Shown here: positions 33,770 to 44,300 of the stretch, one piece after another
Numbering within the stretch: the stretch's first letter is position 1
Layout: each line of letters begins with the position of its first letter
Source: Alphaproteobacteria bacterium
Lineage (GTDB): Bacteria > Pseudomonadota > Alphaproteobacteria > Acetobacterales > Acetobacteraceae
Direction: 5' to 3'
DNA length: 64,000 nucleotides
Assembly (NCBI GenBank): GCA_026400815.1
Contig: JAPLOI010000062.1
Location: forward strand, 1-64,000
The notes under the pieces: generated by a model
What the model saw: the letters and a program-made list of their open reading frames with translations, nothing else
Database searches by the model: none
Told to the model about the DNA's origin: nothing
Position numbers and translations under genes: made by a program

Positions 33770-34438
33770 CTACCCGGCCGCCATGGCGGGGCGGCGGCGG
33801 CGCAGCAGGCCGAGGGCGACCAGGGCGCCGCCGAGCAGGGCCATGGAGGCGGGCTCCCCGATCACGGAGGCCGCGCCGGAGACAGGGGGCGGCTCGGCCA
33901 GCAGCCAAGGCGGCACGTCGAAGATGAGGGTGACGGTCTCTTCCTCGTCCACGGGGGTGGCGGACGTGGTGGTCGTGGTTGTGGTGGTGGTGATGGTGGG
34001 TGTGGAGGCGATGGCGGCGCTGCGGGCGGGGGTGCCGGGAACATAGAGCGGCATGGCGTTGGCGAAGGTGAAGGCGGGGCCTGGGGGCTGCGGCATGGCG
34101 GCGCCACCGAGGCGGCTGGAATCCGCGTCGCGGTCGCGGCCTGGCGCGTTGTCGGGCTCCTGGGCGGCGAACGGGGTCCAGCTGCGCCATTCGCGCCACC
34201 AGGCGGCCCATTCGGCGTCGTCGAAGGGGGCGGAGGGGGCGGGGTCGTCATCGGCGAGGACGGATGGGCGGACGGCGTGGGGCACCGGGTCTGGCGCGTC
34301 GATGCCGATTTCGGTGAAGCCGTCGGCCGCGCGGGCGGGCGGCGCGAGCGCCAGGGCGGCCAGCACAAGTGCCGGCAGCAGGCGGGGCCAGGGCGGGTTG
34401 CGCGGCGGTTGCACCGGCGCAGCCTGCGCCGGAAACAT
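33770..34438 (-). CDS. PEP-CTERM-like exported protein with a poly-Thr linker
   Basis: A 222-residue protein. The N-terminus has a hydrophobic signal-like stretch (LLPALVLAALALAPPARAADG). The middle is acidic and Pro-rich. A run of about nine Thr follows (TPTITTTTTTTTTSATP). The C-terminus EPASMALLGGALVALGLLRRRR matches the layout of PEP-CTERM sorting signals: a Pro-Glu-Pro-type motif (here GEPAS), a transmembrane helix and an Arg cluster. Such proteins are anchored and then processed by an exosortase and are linked to exopolysaccharide. No exosortase gene is in the window. Start ATG 34438, 12 bases before the end of the APH-like gene, so they may share a transcript. Confidence 0.65.
   Translation of the reverse strand: MFPAQAAPVQPPRNPPWPRLLPALVLAALALAPPARAADGFTEIGIDAPDPVPHAVRPSVLADDDPAPSAPFDDAEWAAWWREWRSWTPFAAQEPDNAPGRDRDADSSRLGGAAMPQPPGPAFTFANAMPLYVPGTPARSAAIASTPTITTTTTTTTTSATPVDEEETVTLIFDVPPWLLAEPPPVSGAASVIGEPASMALLGGALVALGLLRRRRPAMAAG
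33966..34000. repeat. GGT/GTC-type trinucleotide run in the PEP-CTERM-like gene
   Basis: An almost uninterrupted run of GGT-, GTG- and GTC-type triplets on the plus strand, giving the poly-Thr stretch on the coding strand. Length variation between strains would be expected. Confidence 0.7.
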
Positions 34439-34449
34439 TGAGATACGGT

Positions 34450-35529
34450 TTAGCCGGGCAGGTGGCGTTCCAGCGTGGCGAATTCGTCCATGCACCGGGT
34501 GACGATCGCGGGGGTGAGGTAGTGGTCCACACGCTCCCGCACATGGTCGATCAGGGCGGCATCGGAGGCTTCGGCGGACCAGTCTTCCCCGCCCTCCCCG
34601 GCCTGGCCGGCGCGGCGCGGGGCGGCGGAGAGCACGCGCCACTTGGCGCACCAGGTGAAGGCCCAGAGCCACATGGCGCGGCGCAGGGGCAGGTGCCAGT
34701 TGGCCGCCGGGGGGATGCCGGGCACAGCCTCCCACGCCGCGTAGAAGTCGGCGATCTGCTCCACCGTCAGGATCGCGTGGCTGTCCAGGTCCCAGGTGGT
34801 GGAGGTGTAGTTGGTGGCGTGGGCGAGATCGAGCGAGGCGGCGCCGTAGCGGCCCTTTTCCAGATCGACCAGCACCGCCTCCCCGTTCGGGCGGATCAGG
34901 AAGTTGCCGGGATGGGCGTCGAAGCTGATCAGGCAGGCGGCGGGGCGGGCCGGGGCGGCGCAGAGGGCGGCGAAGGCGGCCAGCTCGCGTTCCACCAGGG
35001 CGCGGGCGGCCGGCGCCAGGCGGGCTTCGGCGAGGTAGGCGCCCTGGGCCGCCACCTCGTCGCGCATGGCGGCCAGCGGGTCGGCGGGGGCGAGCAGCGG
35101 GGCGGTGGCGATGGGGGGCGGCAGGGCGTGCAGCGAGGCCAAGGCGCGGGCGATGGCCGGCAGGTCCTGCGGCAGGGTGGCGGGGCGGCCGTGGATTTCC
35201 TCCACCAGCAGGGCGCCCTGGGGCAGGCCGGGCTGGGGCGGCAGCACGCCGTGCATCGCCGGGGTGTGGCCCCCTGCCCCGGCCCGGCGGAAGCAGGCTT
35301 CCTGGTAGGCGAGGTTCTCGGCGGCGGGCAGGTCCATCTGGCTCTGCTTGGGGATGCGGGCAAGCAGGCCGGTGGCCCCGATGCGGATATGGTCGTGGGC
35401 GAGGCCCTTGTCGCGCAGCGGTTCCAGCACGGCACCGGCGAAGGGCGTGGCGGACAGCGCGGCACCCAGCCCGGCGCAGACCGTGGCAAGGCGCGTGGTG
35501 GTGGTGTCGTCCAGCCGTCCGGTCATCAT
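34450..35529 (-). CDS. Aminoglycoside-phosphotransferase-like kinase
   Basis: A 359-residue protein with the APH/choline-kinase fold. The catalytic loop is in SFDAHPGNFLIRPNGEAVLVDLEKGRYGAASLDLAH: the Asp of FDAHPGN is the catalytic base, the Asn is a metal ligand, and the second Asp (VDLEKG) is the metal-binding residue. In the N-terminal lobe, TGLLARIPKQSQMDL may supply the ATP Lys. The protein lacks features of known antibiotic kinases, so a small-molecule metabolic kinase is more likely. It is divergent from the transporter operon at 35727, which suggests it acts on an imported compound. This is inference from position. Start ATG 35529, with a second in-frame ATG at the next codon. Confidence 0.75.
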   Translation of the reverse strand: MMTGRLDDTTTTRLATVCAGLGAALSATPFAGAVLEPLRDKGLAHDHIRIGATGLLARIPKQSQMDLPAAENLAYQEACFRRAGAGGHTPAMHGVLPPQPGLPQGALLVEEIHGRPATLPQDLPAIARALASLHALPPPIATAPLLAPADPLAAMRDEVAAQGAYLAEARLAPAARALVERELAAFAALCAAPARPAACLISFDAHPGNFLIRPNGEAVLVDLEKGRYGAASLDLAHATNYTSTTWDLDSHAILTVEQIADFYAAWEAVPGIPPAANWHLPLRRAMWLWAFTWCAKWRVLSAAPRRAGQAGEGGEDWSAEASDAALIDHVRERVDHYLTPAIVTRCMDEFATLERHLPG

Positions 35530-35631
35530 CGCTCCGCGCGTGGTCTGGCAGGGAAGACCCAGCCGGAGCCTATCCGTGACACGGGCGGGCGAGACGATGC
35601 AACGAAGTGGTAGACGATTCCGCCTGCGTAT

Positions 35632-35671
35632 GGTTTGACCGGTGGCGGCCGTGACACGCGCGGTTTGACCG
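35632..35671. promoter_or_regulatory. Paired GGTTTGACCG direct repeats in a divergent promoter region
   Basis: GGTTTGACCG at 35632-35641 and again at 35662-35671, 30 bases apart (about three helical turns). Each repeat is itself a small dyad, GGT-TTG-ACC. They lie between the kinase gene and the transporter operon and are candidate operator half-sites. There is no other gene in the gap from 35530 to 35726. Confidence 0.5.
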
Positions 35672-35726
35672 CGACGGCCGGGCTTCTGCATGATGCGACG
35701 CAGCACGGGAAGGCGACCGGCGGCCG

Positions 35727-36449
35727 ATGAAGGTTCTGGTGATCGAGAACTACCCCGGCGCCCCCGCCGGCCTGTTCGGCGCGTGGCTGGAGCGGGCGCA
35801 CGGCGCGCGGCTGCATGTGGTCTCGCCCGAGGCGCTCGATGCGGCGCCGGCAGCCGATCTGATCGTGACGCTGGGCTCGCCCTCTGGCGCGTGGGAGGAC
35901 ATTGCCTGGGTGCATGCGCAGCGGCGCTTCCTGCAGGACCGGCTTTCCGCCGGCACGCCGGTGGTGGGGATCTGCTTCGGGGCGCAGATCCTGGCCACCG
36001 CGATCGGCGGGCGGGCAGCGCCGATGGGCGACCGGACCTTCTGCGGCTGGCACGCCAACGAGCACGTGGCGGATGACGTTTGGCGCGGCCCCTGGGTGCG
36101 CTGGCATGCCGACCACCTGGAGGTGCCGGAGGCGACGGAAGTGCTGGCGCGCGACCAGGGCACGGTGCAGGCCTTCCACCATGTTGCACCTTCGGGCGCG
36201 CAGGCCGTGGGGGTGCAGTTTCACCCGGAGGCCAGCGTGGCCGATGCCAATGTCTGGGCCACCAAGACCCCCGACATGCTGGCCCGTGCCGGCACCACGC
36301 CAGAGGCGGTTGCCGCCCAGGGCGTGGCGCTGCGGGGCCACGAGGCAGCGCTCGATGCGCTGTTCACCGAAATGCTGCGCCGCGCCGGCGTTGGTGGCGC
36401 CTCGCGCTCCGCTGCCGGCGTATCCCAACCCGCTTCAATGGAGGCCTGA
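35727..36449 (+). CDS. Class I glutamine amidotransferase
   Basis: A 240-residue stand-alone amidotransferase domain. The nucleophile Cys is in VVGICFGAQILATAIGG and the His/Glu pair in VGVQFHPEASV. All three residues of the catalytic triad appear present. The form resembles the PuuD/GATase1-like group that hydrolyses gamma-glutamyl amides, rather than the GMP-synthase type. It is the first gene of a co-directional transporter operon, with one base between its stop and the GTG of the binding-protein gene. It could hydrolyse a gamma-glutamyl derivative of the imported compound, which is inference. The final 25 residues are Ala/Gly/Ser-rich and look like a loose tail. Confidence 0.82.
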   Translation: MKVLVIENYPGAPAGLFGAWLERAHGARLHVVSPEALDAAPAADLIVTLGSPSGAWEDIAWVHAQRRFLQDRLSAGTPVVGICFGAQILATAIGGRAAPMGDRTFCGWHANEHVADDVWRGPWVRWHADHLEVPEATEVLARDQGTVQAFHHVAPSGAQAVGVQFHPEASVADANVWATKTPDMLARAGTTPEAVAAQGVALRGHEAALDALFTEMLRRAGVGGASRSAAGVSQPASMEA

Positions 36450-36450
36450 C

Positions 36451-37500
36451 GTGATCCTGACCCGCCGCCGCATCCTCGCTGCCTCGGCCACCACGTTGGC
36501 CATGCCCTACGTCGCCCGCGCCCAGCAGGCGAGCATCACGCTCGCCGCCTATTCCGGCATTTTCCAGGACAATTACGAGCCCGCGGTGGTGGAGCCGTTC
36601 CGCCGCGCCAACCCGGGCATCAAGGTGACCTACTTCTCCATGGGCAACTCCGCCCAGGCGCTCGGCCAGCTGCGCGCGCAGAAGGCCAACCCGCAGGTGG
36701 ACCTGGTGATGATGGACGTGTCCGTCGGCAAGGCCGCCAGCGACGAGGGGCTGTTCGAGCCCGTCACGGCCGCCCAGGTGCCGGCGATTGCCGATCTCTC
36801 CCCGCGCGCCTTCACCCCGGGCGTGACGGCGCCGGCCGTCACGTTCGACAACCTGGTGCTGCTGTATTCGCCGCAGCGCGTGCAGCCGGCGCCGACCAGC
36901 TGGAAGGTGTTCTGGGAAGAGAAATACAAGGACCAGATCGCCATCAGCGGCGTGCCGGATATCGTGGGCCTCGGCTTCCTGATGATGGCCAACAAGGTGT
37001 TCGGCGGCGACGATTACCGCCGCCTGGACAAGGGGTTCGAGGCCGTGGGCAACATGGCGCCGAACGTGCTGAGCTGGGATCCGAAGCCGGATGCCTACAC
37101 CATGATCACCCAGGGCACGGCCAGCCTGGGCGTGGGCTGGAATGCGCGCGGACAGATCTATTCCGACCAGTCCGGCGGGCGGATGGCCGCGATCCTGCCG
37201 AGCGAGGGCGCGCTGTTCCAGATCAACATCCTGGGCCTGGTGAAGGGTGCCAAGAACTACGACGCCAGCCGCGCCTTCATGAACCACGCGCTGGGCGCCG
37301 AGGCGCAGGCGGCGTTCACCGAGAAGATGTTCTACGCCCCGGTGAACACCAAGGCGAAGGTGAGCGAGGCCGCACTGGCCCGCACCGCCAGCTCCCCGGA
37401 GCGGCAGGCGATGATGCTGCCGGTGGATTGGCTGGAGGTGGCGAAGTTCCGCGAGGGCGTGACCGAGCAGTGGCGCCGCCGGATCCTGACACGCCGTTGA
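36451..37500 (+). CDS. ABC transporter extracellular solute-binding protein
   Basis: A 349-residue periplasmic binding protein of the polyamine/iron-type class (PotD-like fold, cluster D). The N-terminus has three Arg (TRRRILAASATTLAMPYVARAQ), so export may be by the Tat route. The mature part begins near ASITLAAYSGIF. Internal segments such as QVDLVMMDVSVGKAASDEGLFEP and TFDNLVLLYSPQRVQPAPTSWKVFWE are typical. I start at GTG 36451, which follows GGAGG by eight bases. It is operon gene 2. Ligand unknown; polyamines, amino acid derivatives or opine-like compounds are common for this class. Confidence 0.85.
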   Translation: MILTRRRILAASATTLAMPYVARAQQASITLAAYSGIFQDNYEPAVVEPFRRANPGIKVTYFSMGNSAQALGQLRAQKANPQVDLVMMDVSVGKAASDEGLFEPVTAAQVPAIADLSPRAFTPGVTAPAVTFDNLVLLYSPQRVQPAPTSWKVFWEEKYKDQIAISGVPDIVGLGFLMMANKVFGGDDYRRLDKGFEAVGNMAPNVLSWDPKPDAYTMITQGTASLGVGWNARGQIYSDQSGGRMAAILPSEGALFQINILGLVKGAKNYDASRAFMNHALGAEAQAAFTEKMFYAPVNTKAKVSEAALARTASSPERQAMMLPVDWLEVAKFREGVTEQWRRRILTRR

Positions 37501-37512
37501 TGATTGCCTGAG

Positions 37513-38570
<1,058 letters not shown>

Positions 38571-38571
<1 letters not shown>

Positions 38572-39410
38572 TGCCGATCGCGAGCCGCATCGCCCTGGCA
38601 CTGCTGCTGCCGGCGTTGCTGGTGAACATGGCCGTGTTCCTGCTGCCGATGGGCAACCTCGCCTTGCTCTCCTTCCGCCAGGCCAATGAGGGCGGGGCGC
38701 TGCTGGAAGGGATCACGCTCGCCACCTGGGCGAAGATGTTCAGCGACATCTTCTATGCCGAGCTGGTGCGGGATTCCGTGGTGATCGCGCTGGCCATCAC
38801 CGGGCTGACGCTGCTGTGCAGCTACCCCATCGCGCTGTTCATCCACCGCGCGCCGGATCGCTGGAAGAACATGCTGGTGGTGATGTGCATCTCGCCGCTG
38901 CTGGTTTCCGCCGTGGTGCGCACCTATGGCTGGATGGTGATCCTGGGCGATGGCGGCATCATCGCCGCCTTCCTGCGCTGGCTCGGCATGGTGAAGGCGC
39001 CGCGCATGGTGTTCAACACCACCGGCGTGGTGGTGGGGCTGACGGAAATCCTGATGCCCTACATGATCCTCGCACTCATCGCAGGCTTCGGGCGGCTGAA
39101 TGCCAGCCTGGAGGAAGCCGCCGCCAGCCTGGGTGCCAAGCCCTTCACCGTGTTCCGCCGCGTGGTGCTGCCGCTGACGCTGCCGGGCATCATGCTGGGC
39201 TGCCTGCTGGCCTTCGTGCTGGCGGTTTCCAGCTTCATCACGCCGAAGCTGCTGGGCGGCGGGCGCGTGTTCCTGCTGGCCACCGAGATCTACGACCAGG
39301 CGATTGTCACGCTCAACTGGCCGGTAGCGGCCGCCCTTTCCATCGTGGTGCTGGTGATCTTCGGCTTCGCGCTGACGCTGTACGGGCGCCTGGCCCGTGC
39401 CGTGGCCTAG
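38571..39410 (+). CDS. ABC transporter permease 1 (PotB-like)
   Basis: A 279-residue inner-membrane permease with about six transmembrane helices. The EAA motif that docks to the ATPase is in EEAAASLGAKPFTVFRRVVLPLTLPG. N-terminal helix FLLPMGNLALLSFRQAN. The ATG at 38571 lies in TGATG with the stop of the ATPase gene, so translation is coupled. It ends in TAG. It pairs with the second permease as a heterodimer. Confidence 0.9.
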
Positions 39411-39420
39411 GGGGGGCGCC

Positions 39421-40260
39421 ATGCTGAAGCGCATCCTGATGCACCTGCTGCTGCGCCGCATGCTGGCTGCGCCCGCGGTGCAGCGCGTGCTGTTCCACAC
39501 GCTGGTCGCCGCCATGCTGGTGTTCCTGCTGGCGCCGGTGATCCTGGTGATCCCGATGAGTTTCTCGGCGGACCGCGTGCTGATGTGGCCGCCCAGTGGG
39601 TTCAGCCTGAAATGGTACGCCCAGATCGCCAATGAGCGCGGGCTGATCGAGGCGGCGCGCAATTCCCTGGTGCTGGCGGTGATCGTCACGGCGGCCACCC
39701 TGGCCATCTCCCTGCCCGCCGCATTGGCGATCGACCGCTGGCGCTTCGCCGGGCGGGACGCGATCCTGGCGCTGCTGACCGCCCCGCTGCTGCTGCCCAC
39801 CATCGTGCTGGCGCTGGCCCTGCTGATCATCTTCGTGGGCCAGGGGCTGCTGGGCACCTGGGTCGGCCTGATGCTGGCGCATATGCTGGTCACGCTGCCC
39901 TACGGCATCCGCGTGCTGTCCACCTCGCTCTCCACCCTGCCCGCCTCGGTGGAGGAAGCCGCGGCCAGCCTGGGCGCGCCGCCTTCCGCGGTGTTCCGCC
40001 GCATCACCCTGCCGCTGATGGTGCCCGGCCTGGTGGCCACCTGCGCCATCGTGTTCCTGGTGAGCTTCGATGAGGTGGTGATCAGCCTGTTCCTCGTCGG
40101 CCCGCAGCTGACCACGCTGCCGGTGGCACTGTTCCGCTACGTGGAAAGCCGCACAGACCCGCTGGTGGCCGCGGTTTCCACCCTGCTGGTGGTGTTCAGC
40201 CTGGCCATCGTGCTGGTGCTGGACCGCGCGGTGGGGCTGCGGCGGGCGGTGGGGAAGTGA
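39421..40260 (+). CDS. ABC transporter permease 2 (PotC-like)
   Basis: A 279-residue inner-membrane permease. Helices are visible from residue 20 (TLVAAMLVFLLAPVILVIPMSF). The EAA motif is in VEEAAASLGAPPSAVFRRITLPLMVPG. It follows permease 1 by ten bases with a GGGGGG-type ribosome binding site. It is the last transport gene. A family A repeat follows before the RraA gene, so co-transcription with rraA is not assured. Confidence 0.9.
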   Translation: MLKRILMHLLLRRMLAAPAVQRVLFHTLVAAMLVFLLAPVILVIPMSFSADRVLMWPPSGFSLKWYAQIANERGLIEAARNSLVLAVIVTAATLAISLPAALAIDRWRFAGRDAILALLTAPLLLPTIVLALALLIIFVGQGLLGTWVGLMLAHMLVTLPYGIRVLSTSLSTLPASVEEAAASLGAPPSAVFRRITLPLMVPGLVATCAIVFLVSFDEVVISLFLVGPQLTTLPVALFRYVESRTDPLVAAVSTLLVVFSLAIVLVLDRAVGLRRAVGK

Positions 40261-40265
40261 AGTTC

Positions 40266-40405
40266 AAGCGAAGCGGTCACAGAGAACACAGAGGACCACA
40301 GAGGGGCACAGAGAAAAAAGCGAGCGGACGCACTGCGGTCTCCATATCAATGACCTGCTCTGTGCTCTCCGTGGTCCTCTGTGCTCTCTGTGACCACTTT
40401 GCTTC
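40266..40405. repeat. Family A hairpin repeat, copy 2
   Basis: AAGCGAAGCGGTCACAGAG starts the left arm, which continues AACACAGAGGACCACAGAGG. The right arm mirrors it and ends CTCTGTGACCACTTTGCTT. It begins a few bases after the stop of permease 2 and lies before the RraA gene on the same strand. Confidence 0.85.
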
Positions 40406-40467
40406 GGTGCCGCCTCGCGGTGTTTCCCGATAAACCACCAAGTCCGACAATCCAAGGAGCCCCGCCC

Positions 40468-41166
40468 ATGTTCATCGTGAACCCCCTGCCCCCGCAGGTC
40501 GATCCGAAGCTGATCGAGCTGCTGGTGCGCGCCGAGCCCGCCACCATCGGCCACTTCCTCGATTTCGGCTTCGTCGATCCGCAGATCCGCGCGCTGTGGC
40601 AGGTGCCGCGCATCGCCGGCACGGCCGTGACCGTCCGCTGCGCCGGCAATGACAGCACCATGGTGCACTACGCCCTGGGCCAGCTGCGCCCCGGCGACGT
40701 GCTGGTGATCGACCGGTTCGGCGACACCCGCCATGCGGCCGTGGGCGGCGGCGTGGCCTTCGCGGCGCGCGAGGCCGGCGCGGTGGGCATCATCATCGAT
40801 GGCGTGGCCACCGATATCGGCGAAATCCGCGACTACAAGGTGCCGGTGTGGTCGCGCGGCCTCTCCGTCGTCACCACCAAGCGCCCGTTCAACAACGGCG
40901 AGTTCTGCGTGCCCGTCTCCATCGGCGGCGTGGCGGTGATGCCGGGCGACGCCATCCTGGCCGATGAGAACGGCGTGCTGGTGCTGAAGCCCGAGCAGAT
41001 CGCCGATGCCGCCCCGCGCGCCATCGAAATGCAGGCCGCCGAAGGCCCGCGCCTGAAGGAAGTGGCCGCCGGGGCGCGCCTGCCGGAGCTGAATGGCACC
41101 AACAAGCGCCTCGCCGAGATCATGGCGGAGCAGGCCAAGGGGGCTAAGGGCGGCGGGTCGATCTGA
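40468..41166 (+). CDS. RraA-fold protein, possible 4-hydroxy-4-methyl-2-oxoglutarate aldolase or decarboxylase
   Basis: A 232-residue RraA-like protein. Typical parts are RIAGTAVTVRC near residue 50, GDVLVIDRFGDTRHAAVGGGVAFAAREAGAVGIIIDG around 75-110, which holds the metal-site-type Asp and the Gly-rich loop, and VMPGDAILADENGVLVL. RraA itself modulates RNase E, but longer relatives (about 220-240 residues) are class II aldolases or decarboxylases of oxo acids. It is more likely an enzyme than an RNase regulator, since it sits next to a transporter operon. Start ATG 40468, preceded by CAAGGAGCC. Confidence 0.8.
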   Translation: MFIVNPLPPQVDPKLIELLVRAEPATIGHFLDFGFVDPQIRALWQVPRIAGTAVTVRCAGNDSTMVHYALGQLRPGDVLVIDRFGDTRHAAVGGGVAFAAREAGAVGIIIDGVATDIGEIRDYKVPVWSRGLSVVTTKRPFNNGEFCVPVSIGGVAVMPGDAILADENGVLVLKPEQIADAAPRAIEMQAAEGPRLKEVAAGARLPELNGTNKRLAEIMAEQAKGAKGGGSI

Positions 41167-41169
41167 AGG

Positions 41170-41305
41170 AAGCAAGCGGTTCTTTTTTGAAAAAAAGAAC
41201 CAAAAAACTTTTCTGACTTTGCGCCCGCGCCGGGAAACCGGCGCGGGCGCAAGCGTATGAAAGTCTTTTTGCTTCTTTTTCTTCAGAAAAAGAAGACTCT
41301 TGCTT
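41170..41305. repeat. Family B cloverleaf repeat, copy 4
   Basis: AAGCAAG, arm 1, CAAAAAACTTTT, a perfect central stem (TTGCGCCCGCGCCGG / CCGGCGCGGGCGCAA with a GAAA-type loop), AAAGTCTTTTTG, arm 3, CTCTTGCTT. It lies between the convergent rraA-like gene and the RTX pseudogene and reaches the stop codon of the latter. Confidence 0.85.
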
Positions 41306-44300
41306 ACAGCAGGAAATCCCCCGCAGAGAGGCTGAAGGTGCCCTGCACCCGGATCTCGAACGCCACGGTGCCGCCGGTGATCGCGCCCTGGATGATGCTG
41401 TCCAGCCCCGAGACGATGTAGCGCAGCTCGCTGCCCGTGCCGGTGAAGGTGTTCTTGCCGATGAAGGTGAACGCCTGGTCGCCCGCCAGCCCGGCGCTGG
41501 CATCGATCGCGCTGACGTCGATGCGGTCCCCTTCGGCGGCGTTGAAGGCCTGGATCACGTCGCGGTTGAGGCCCACGGCGCTGTCGGACGGCAGCAGGAA
41601 GCGCATGCGGTCGATCGAGCCGGCGGTGCCCTTCAGCGTGTCGATCCCGCCATTGCCCACCAGGGTATCCCCGCCGCCGCCGCCGGTGAGCGTGTCGTTC
41701 CCGGCGCCGCCGAGGATGGATTGCGCCAGCGCGTTGCCGGTGAGGATGAGGCCAGTGGCGCCGGCATTGGCCTCGATCACCTCCACGGAAACGGCGGCGG
41801 GCAGGATGAAGTTCGCGCGGGCCAGCACGCGGTCGCTGCCCTGGCCGGCCAGCTCCACCACCACGTCTCCGGCGCCCACCAGGTAGCTATCGTCCCCGGC
41901 GCCGCCGGAGAGCACGTTGGCCGCACTGTTCTGCGCGCCGTCGATCCGGTTGGCGCCGGCATCGCCGGTGGCGGTGATCGCCAGCGTGCCGGTGAGCACG
42001 ATGTTCTCGACGTTGCCGTAGCTGGCGAGCGCCAGGCTGATCAGCGCGGACTGCACCGTGTCGTTGCCCGCACCGGCCTCCACCACGATATCCCCGGCGC
42101 CGACGATGTAGGTGTCGTCCCCGCCCAGGCCGATCAGCGTGTTGACCCCGGTGTTGCCCGCGCCGTTCAGCACGTTGTCCAGCGCGTTGCCGGTGGCCGT
42201 GAGGGGCGCGCTGCCGGTGAGGGTGGCGTTCTCCACATTGGGGTTGGCCAGCAGGTCGATGTTGACCTGGGAGGAGGAGATCGTGTCGGTGCCGCCACCG
42301 GCCGCCTCCACCACCGTATCGCCCACGCCCACGCCGTAGGTGTCGTTGCCGCCCAGGCCGGTGAGGACGTTGGCCGCGCTGTTGGTGGCGCCGTTCAGCA
42401 CGTTGTCCAGGCTGGTGCCCGTGGCCGAAAGGGCGAGCGTGCCGAGCAGCGTGGCGTTCTCCACCGTATTGGCGAACTGCCTGAGGTCGAGGGAGATCAG
42501 GGCCGACTGCACCGTGTCGATGCCGCCGCCCACCTCCTCCACGATCGTGTCGCCGGCGCCGATCACGTAGGTGTCGTTGCCGGAAAGGCCCGTGAGGATG
42601 TTCTTGGCCGAATTGCCGGCGCCATCCAGAACATTCGCACTGAAATTGCCGGCGGCGTTCAGCGGCAGGCCGCCCAGCAGCGTGGCGTTCTCCACGGCGG
42701 CGAAGGCGGCGAGGTTGATGGAGATGGTGGAGGAAATGGCGGTATCCGTGCCCTCGCCCGTGAACTCCACGATGGTGTCGCCGTCGCCCAGCACGTAGCT
42801 GTCGTTGCCGGCGCGGCCGGTGAGCACGTTGCCGGCGCTGTTCAGCGCGCCGTTGAGCACGTTGGCGCCGCCATCGCCGAATCCCGCCAGCTTCAGCGTG
42901 CCGTGGAGGATGAGGTTCTCCACATTGGCGAACAGGGCGAGATCGACATTGATCAGCGAAGACGTGGCCGTGTCCGCCCCGGCGCTGCCCGCCTCCACGA
43001 TCGTGTCGCCGGCGCCCAGGATGTAGGTGTCGTCGCCACCGAGGCCCGCGAGCTGGTTGCTGCCGGTGCTGGTGGCGCCGTCGATCACGTTGGCGCCGCT
43101 GCTGCCGGTGGCGCTGTGGTCCAGCGTGCCGGTCAGGCGGATGTTCTCCACGTTCGCATAGCTGGAGAGGTTGATGGTCAGGCTGCCCTGCACCGTGTCG
43201 GTGCCGCCAGACAGCGTCTCCTGCACGGTGTCGCCCAGGCCGACGATGTAGGTGTCGTTGCCGGCGAGGCCGATGAGCAGGTTGGCGCCGCCGTTGGAGG
43301 CACCGTCCAGCACGTTCGCCTCGTTGGTGCCGGTGGCCGACAGCGCGGCGCCGCCGATCAGCGTTGCGTTCTCGATGTTCTGGAACGTGGCGAGATTGAT
43401 GGAGAAGGCGGCGGTGCGGATGGTGTCGGTGCCCTCGGCGAAGGATTCGAACACCTGGTCGTCCGCGGAATCGAGCACGAAGAGGTCGTCGCCGCGGCCG
43501 CCATACATGTCGTCGCCGCCGCTGCCGCCATCCAGGATGTCGTTGCCGTTGCCGCCCACCAGCAGGTCTTCGCCGCGCCCGCCTTCCAGCCGGTCATTGC
43601 CGTTGCCGCCGTACAGCCGGTCGTCGCCGCCCAGGCCCTGCAGCACGTCGTCGCCGTCCTGGCCGCGGATCTCGTCGGCTACCGCGTCGTTGCCGAACAG
43701 CTCGTCGCGGCCGGCACTGCCGGTGACGATGCCCTGGCGCGGATCGATGATCTGCACGTGGATGTCGCTTTCCAGCGGCGCCGCGCCATCCTCGCTGCCG
43801 CGCCAGGCCACCGCCACGCGGCCATCGCGCAGGGCGGTGATGGCGGGGGCGGCGCCTGCCTCGCCATAGGCACTGACCCCAGGTATTCGCCGCCGATGCG
43901 GGTGCCGCCGGCATCGAAGGCCTGCAGCCACACGGCGCTGCCGTCATCCCCCTCGGTGTGCCATGCCAGCACCAGCCCGCCCGAGGGGAGCGCCACTAGC
44001 TTCGGCGCAATCTGGTCGCCGGCGCGGGTGGCGTTGGCGATGAAGCTGTCGCCCAGCGGCACCGGCATGGCGCTGCCGTTGGTGGCAAACAGGCGCAGGT
44101 GGATATCGGTGCCGGCATCACCGGGGCCGTCCTGCTCCCAGGCCACGGCGAAGGTGGTGTTGCTGAGCCACACCACCTGGGCGGCGAAGGCCGCGCCGAA
44201 CGTCGGCACCACCACCGTGGCGGTGCCGCCCACCGCAGCATCGGCCGCGTCGCGCAGTTGCACGCGCAGGTCGGTCTGGTCGTTCCAGGCCACAGCGACG

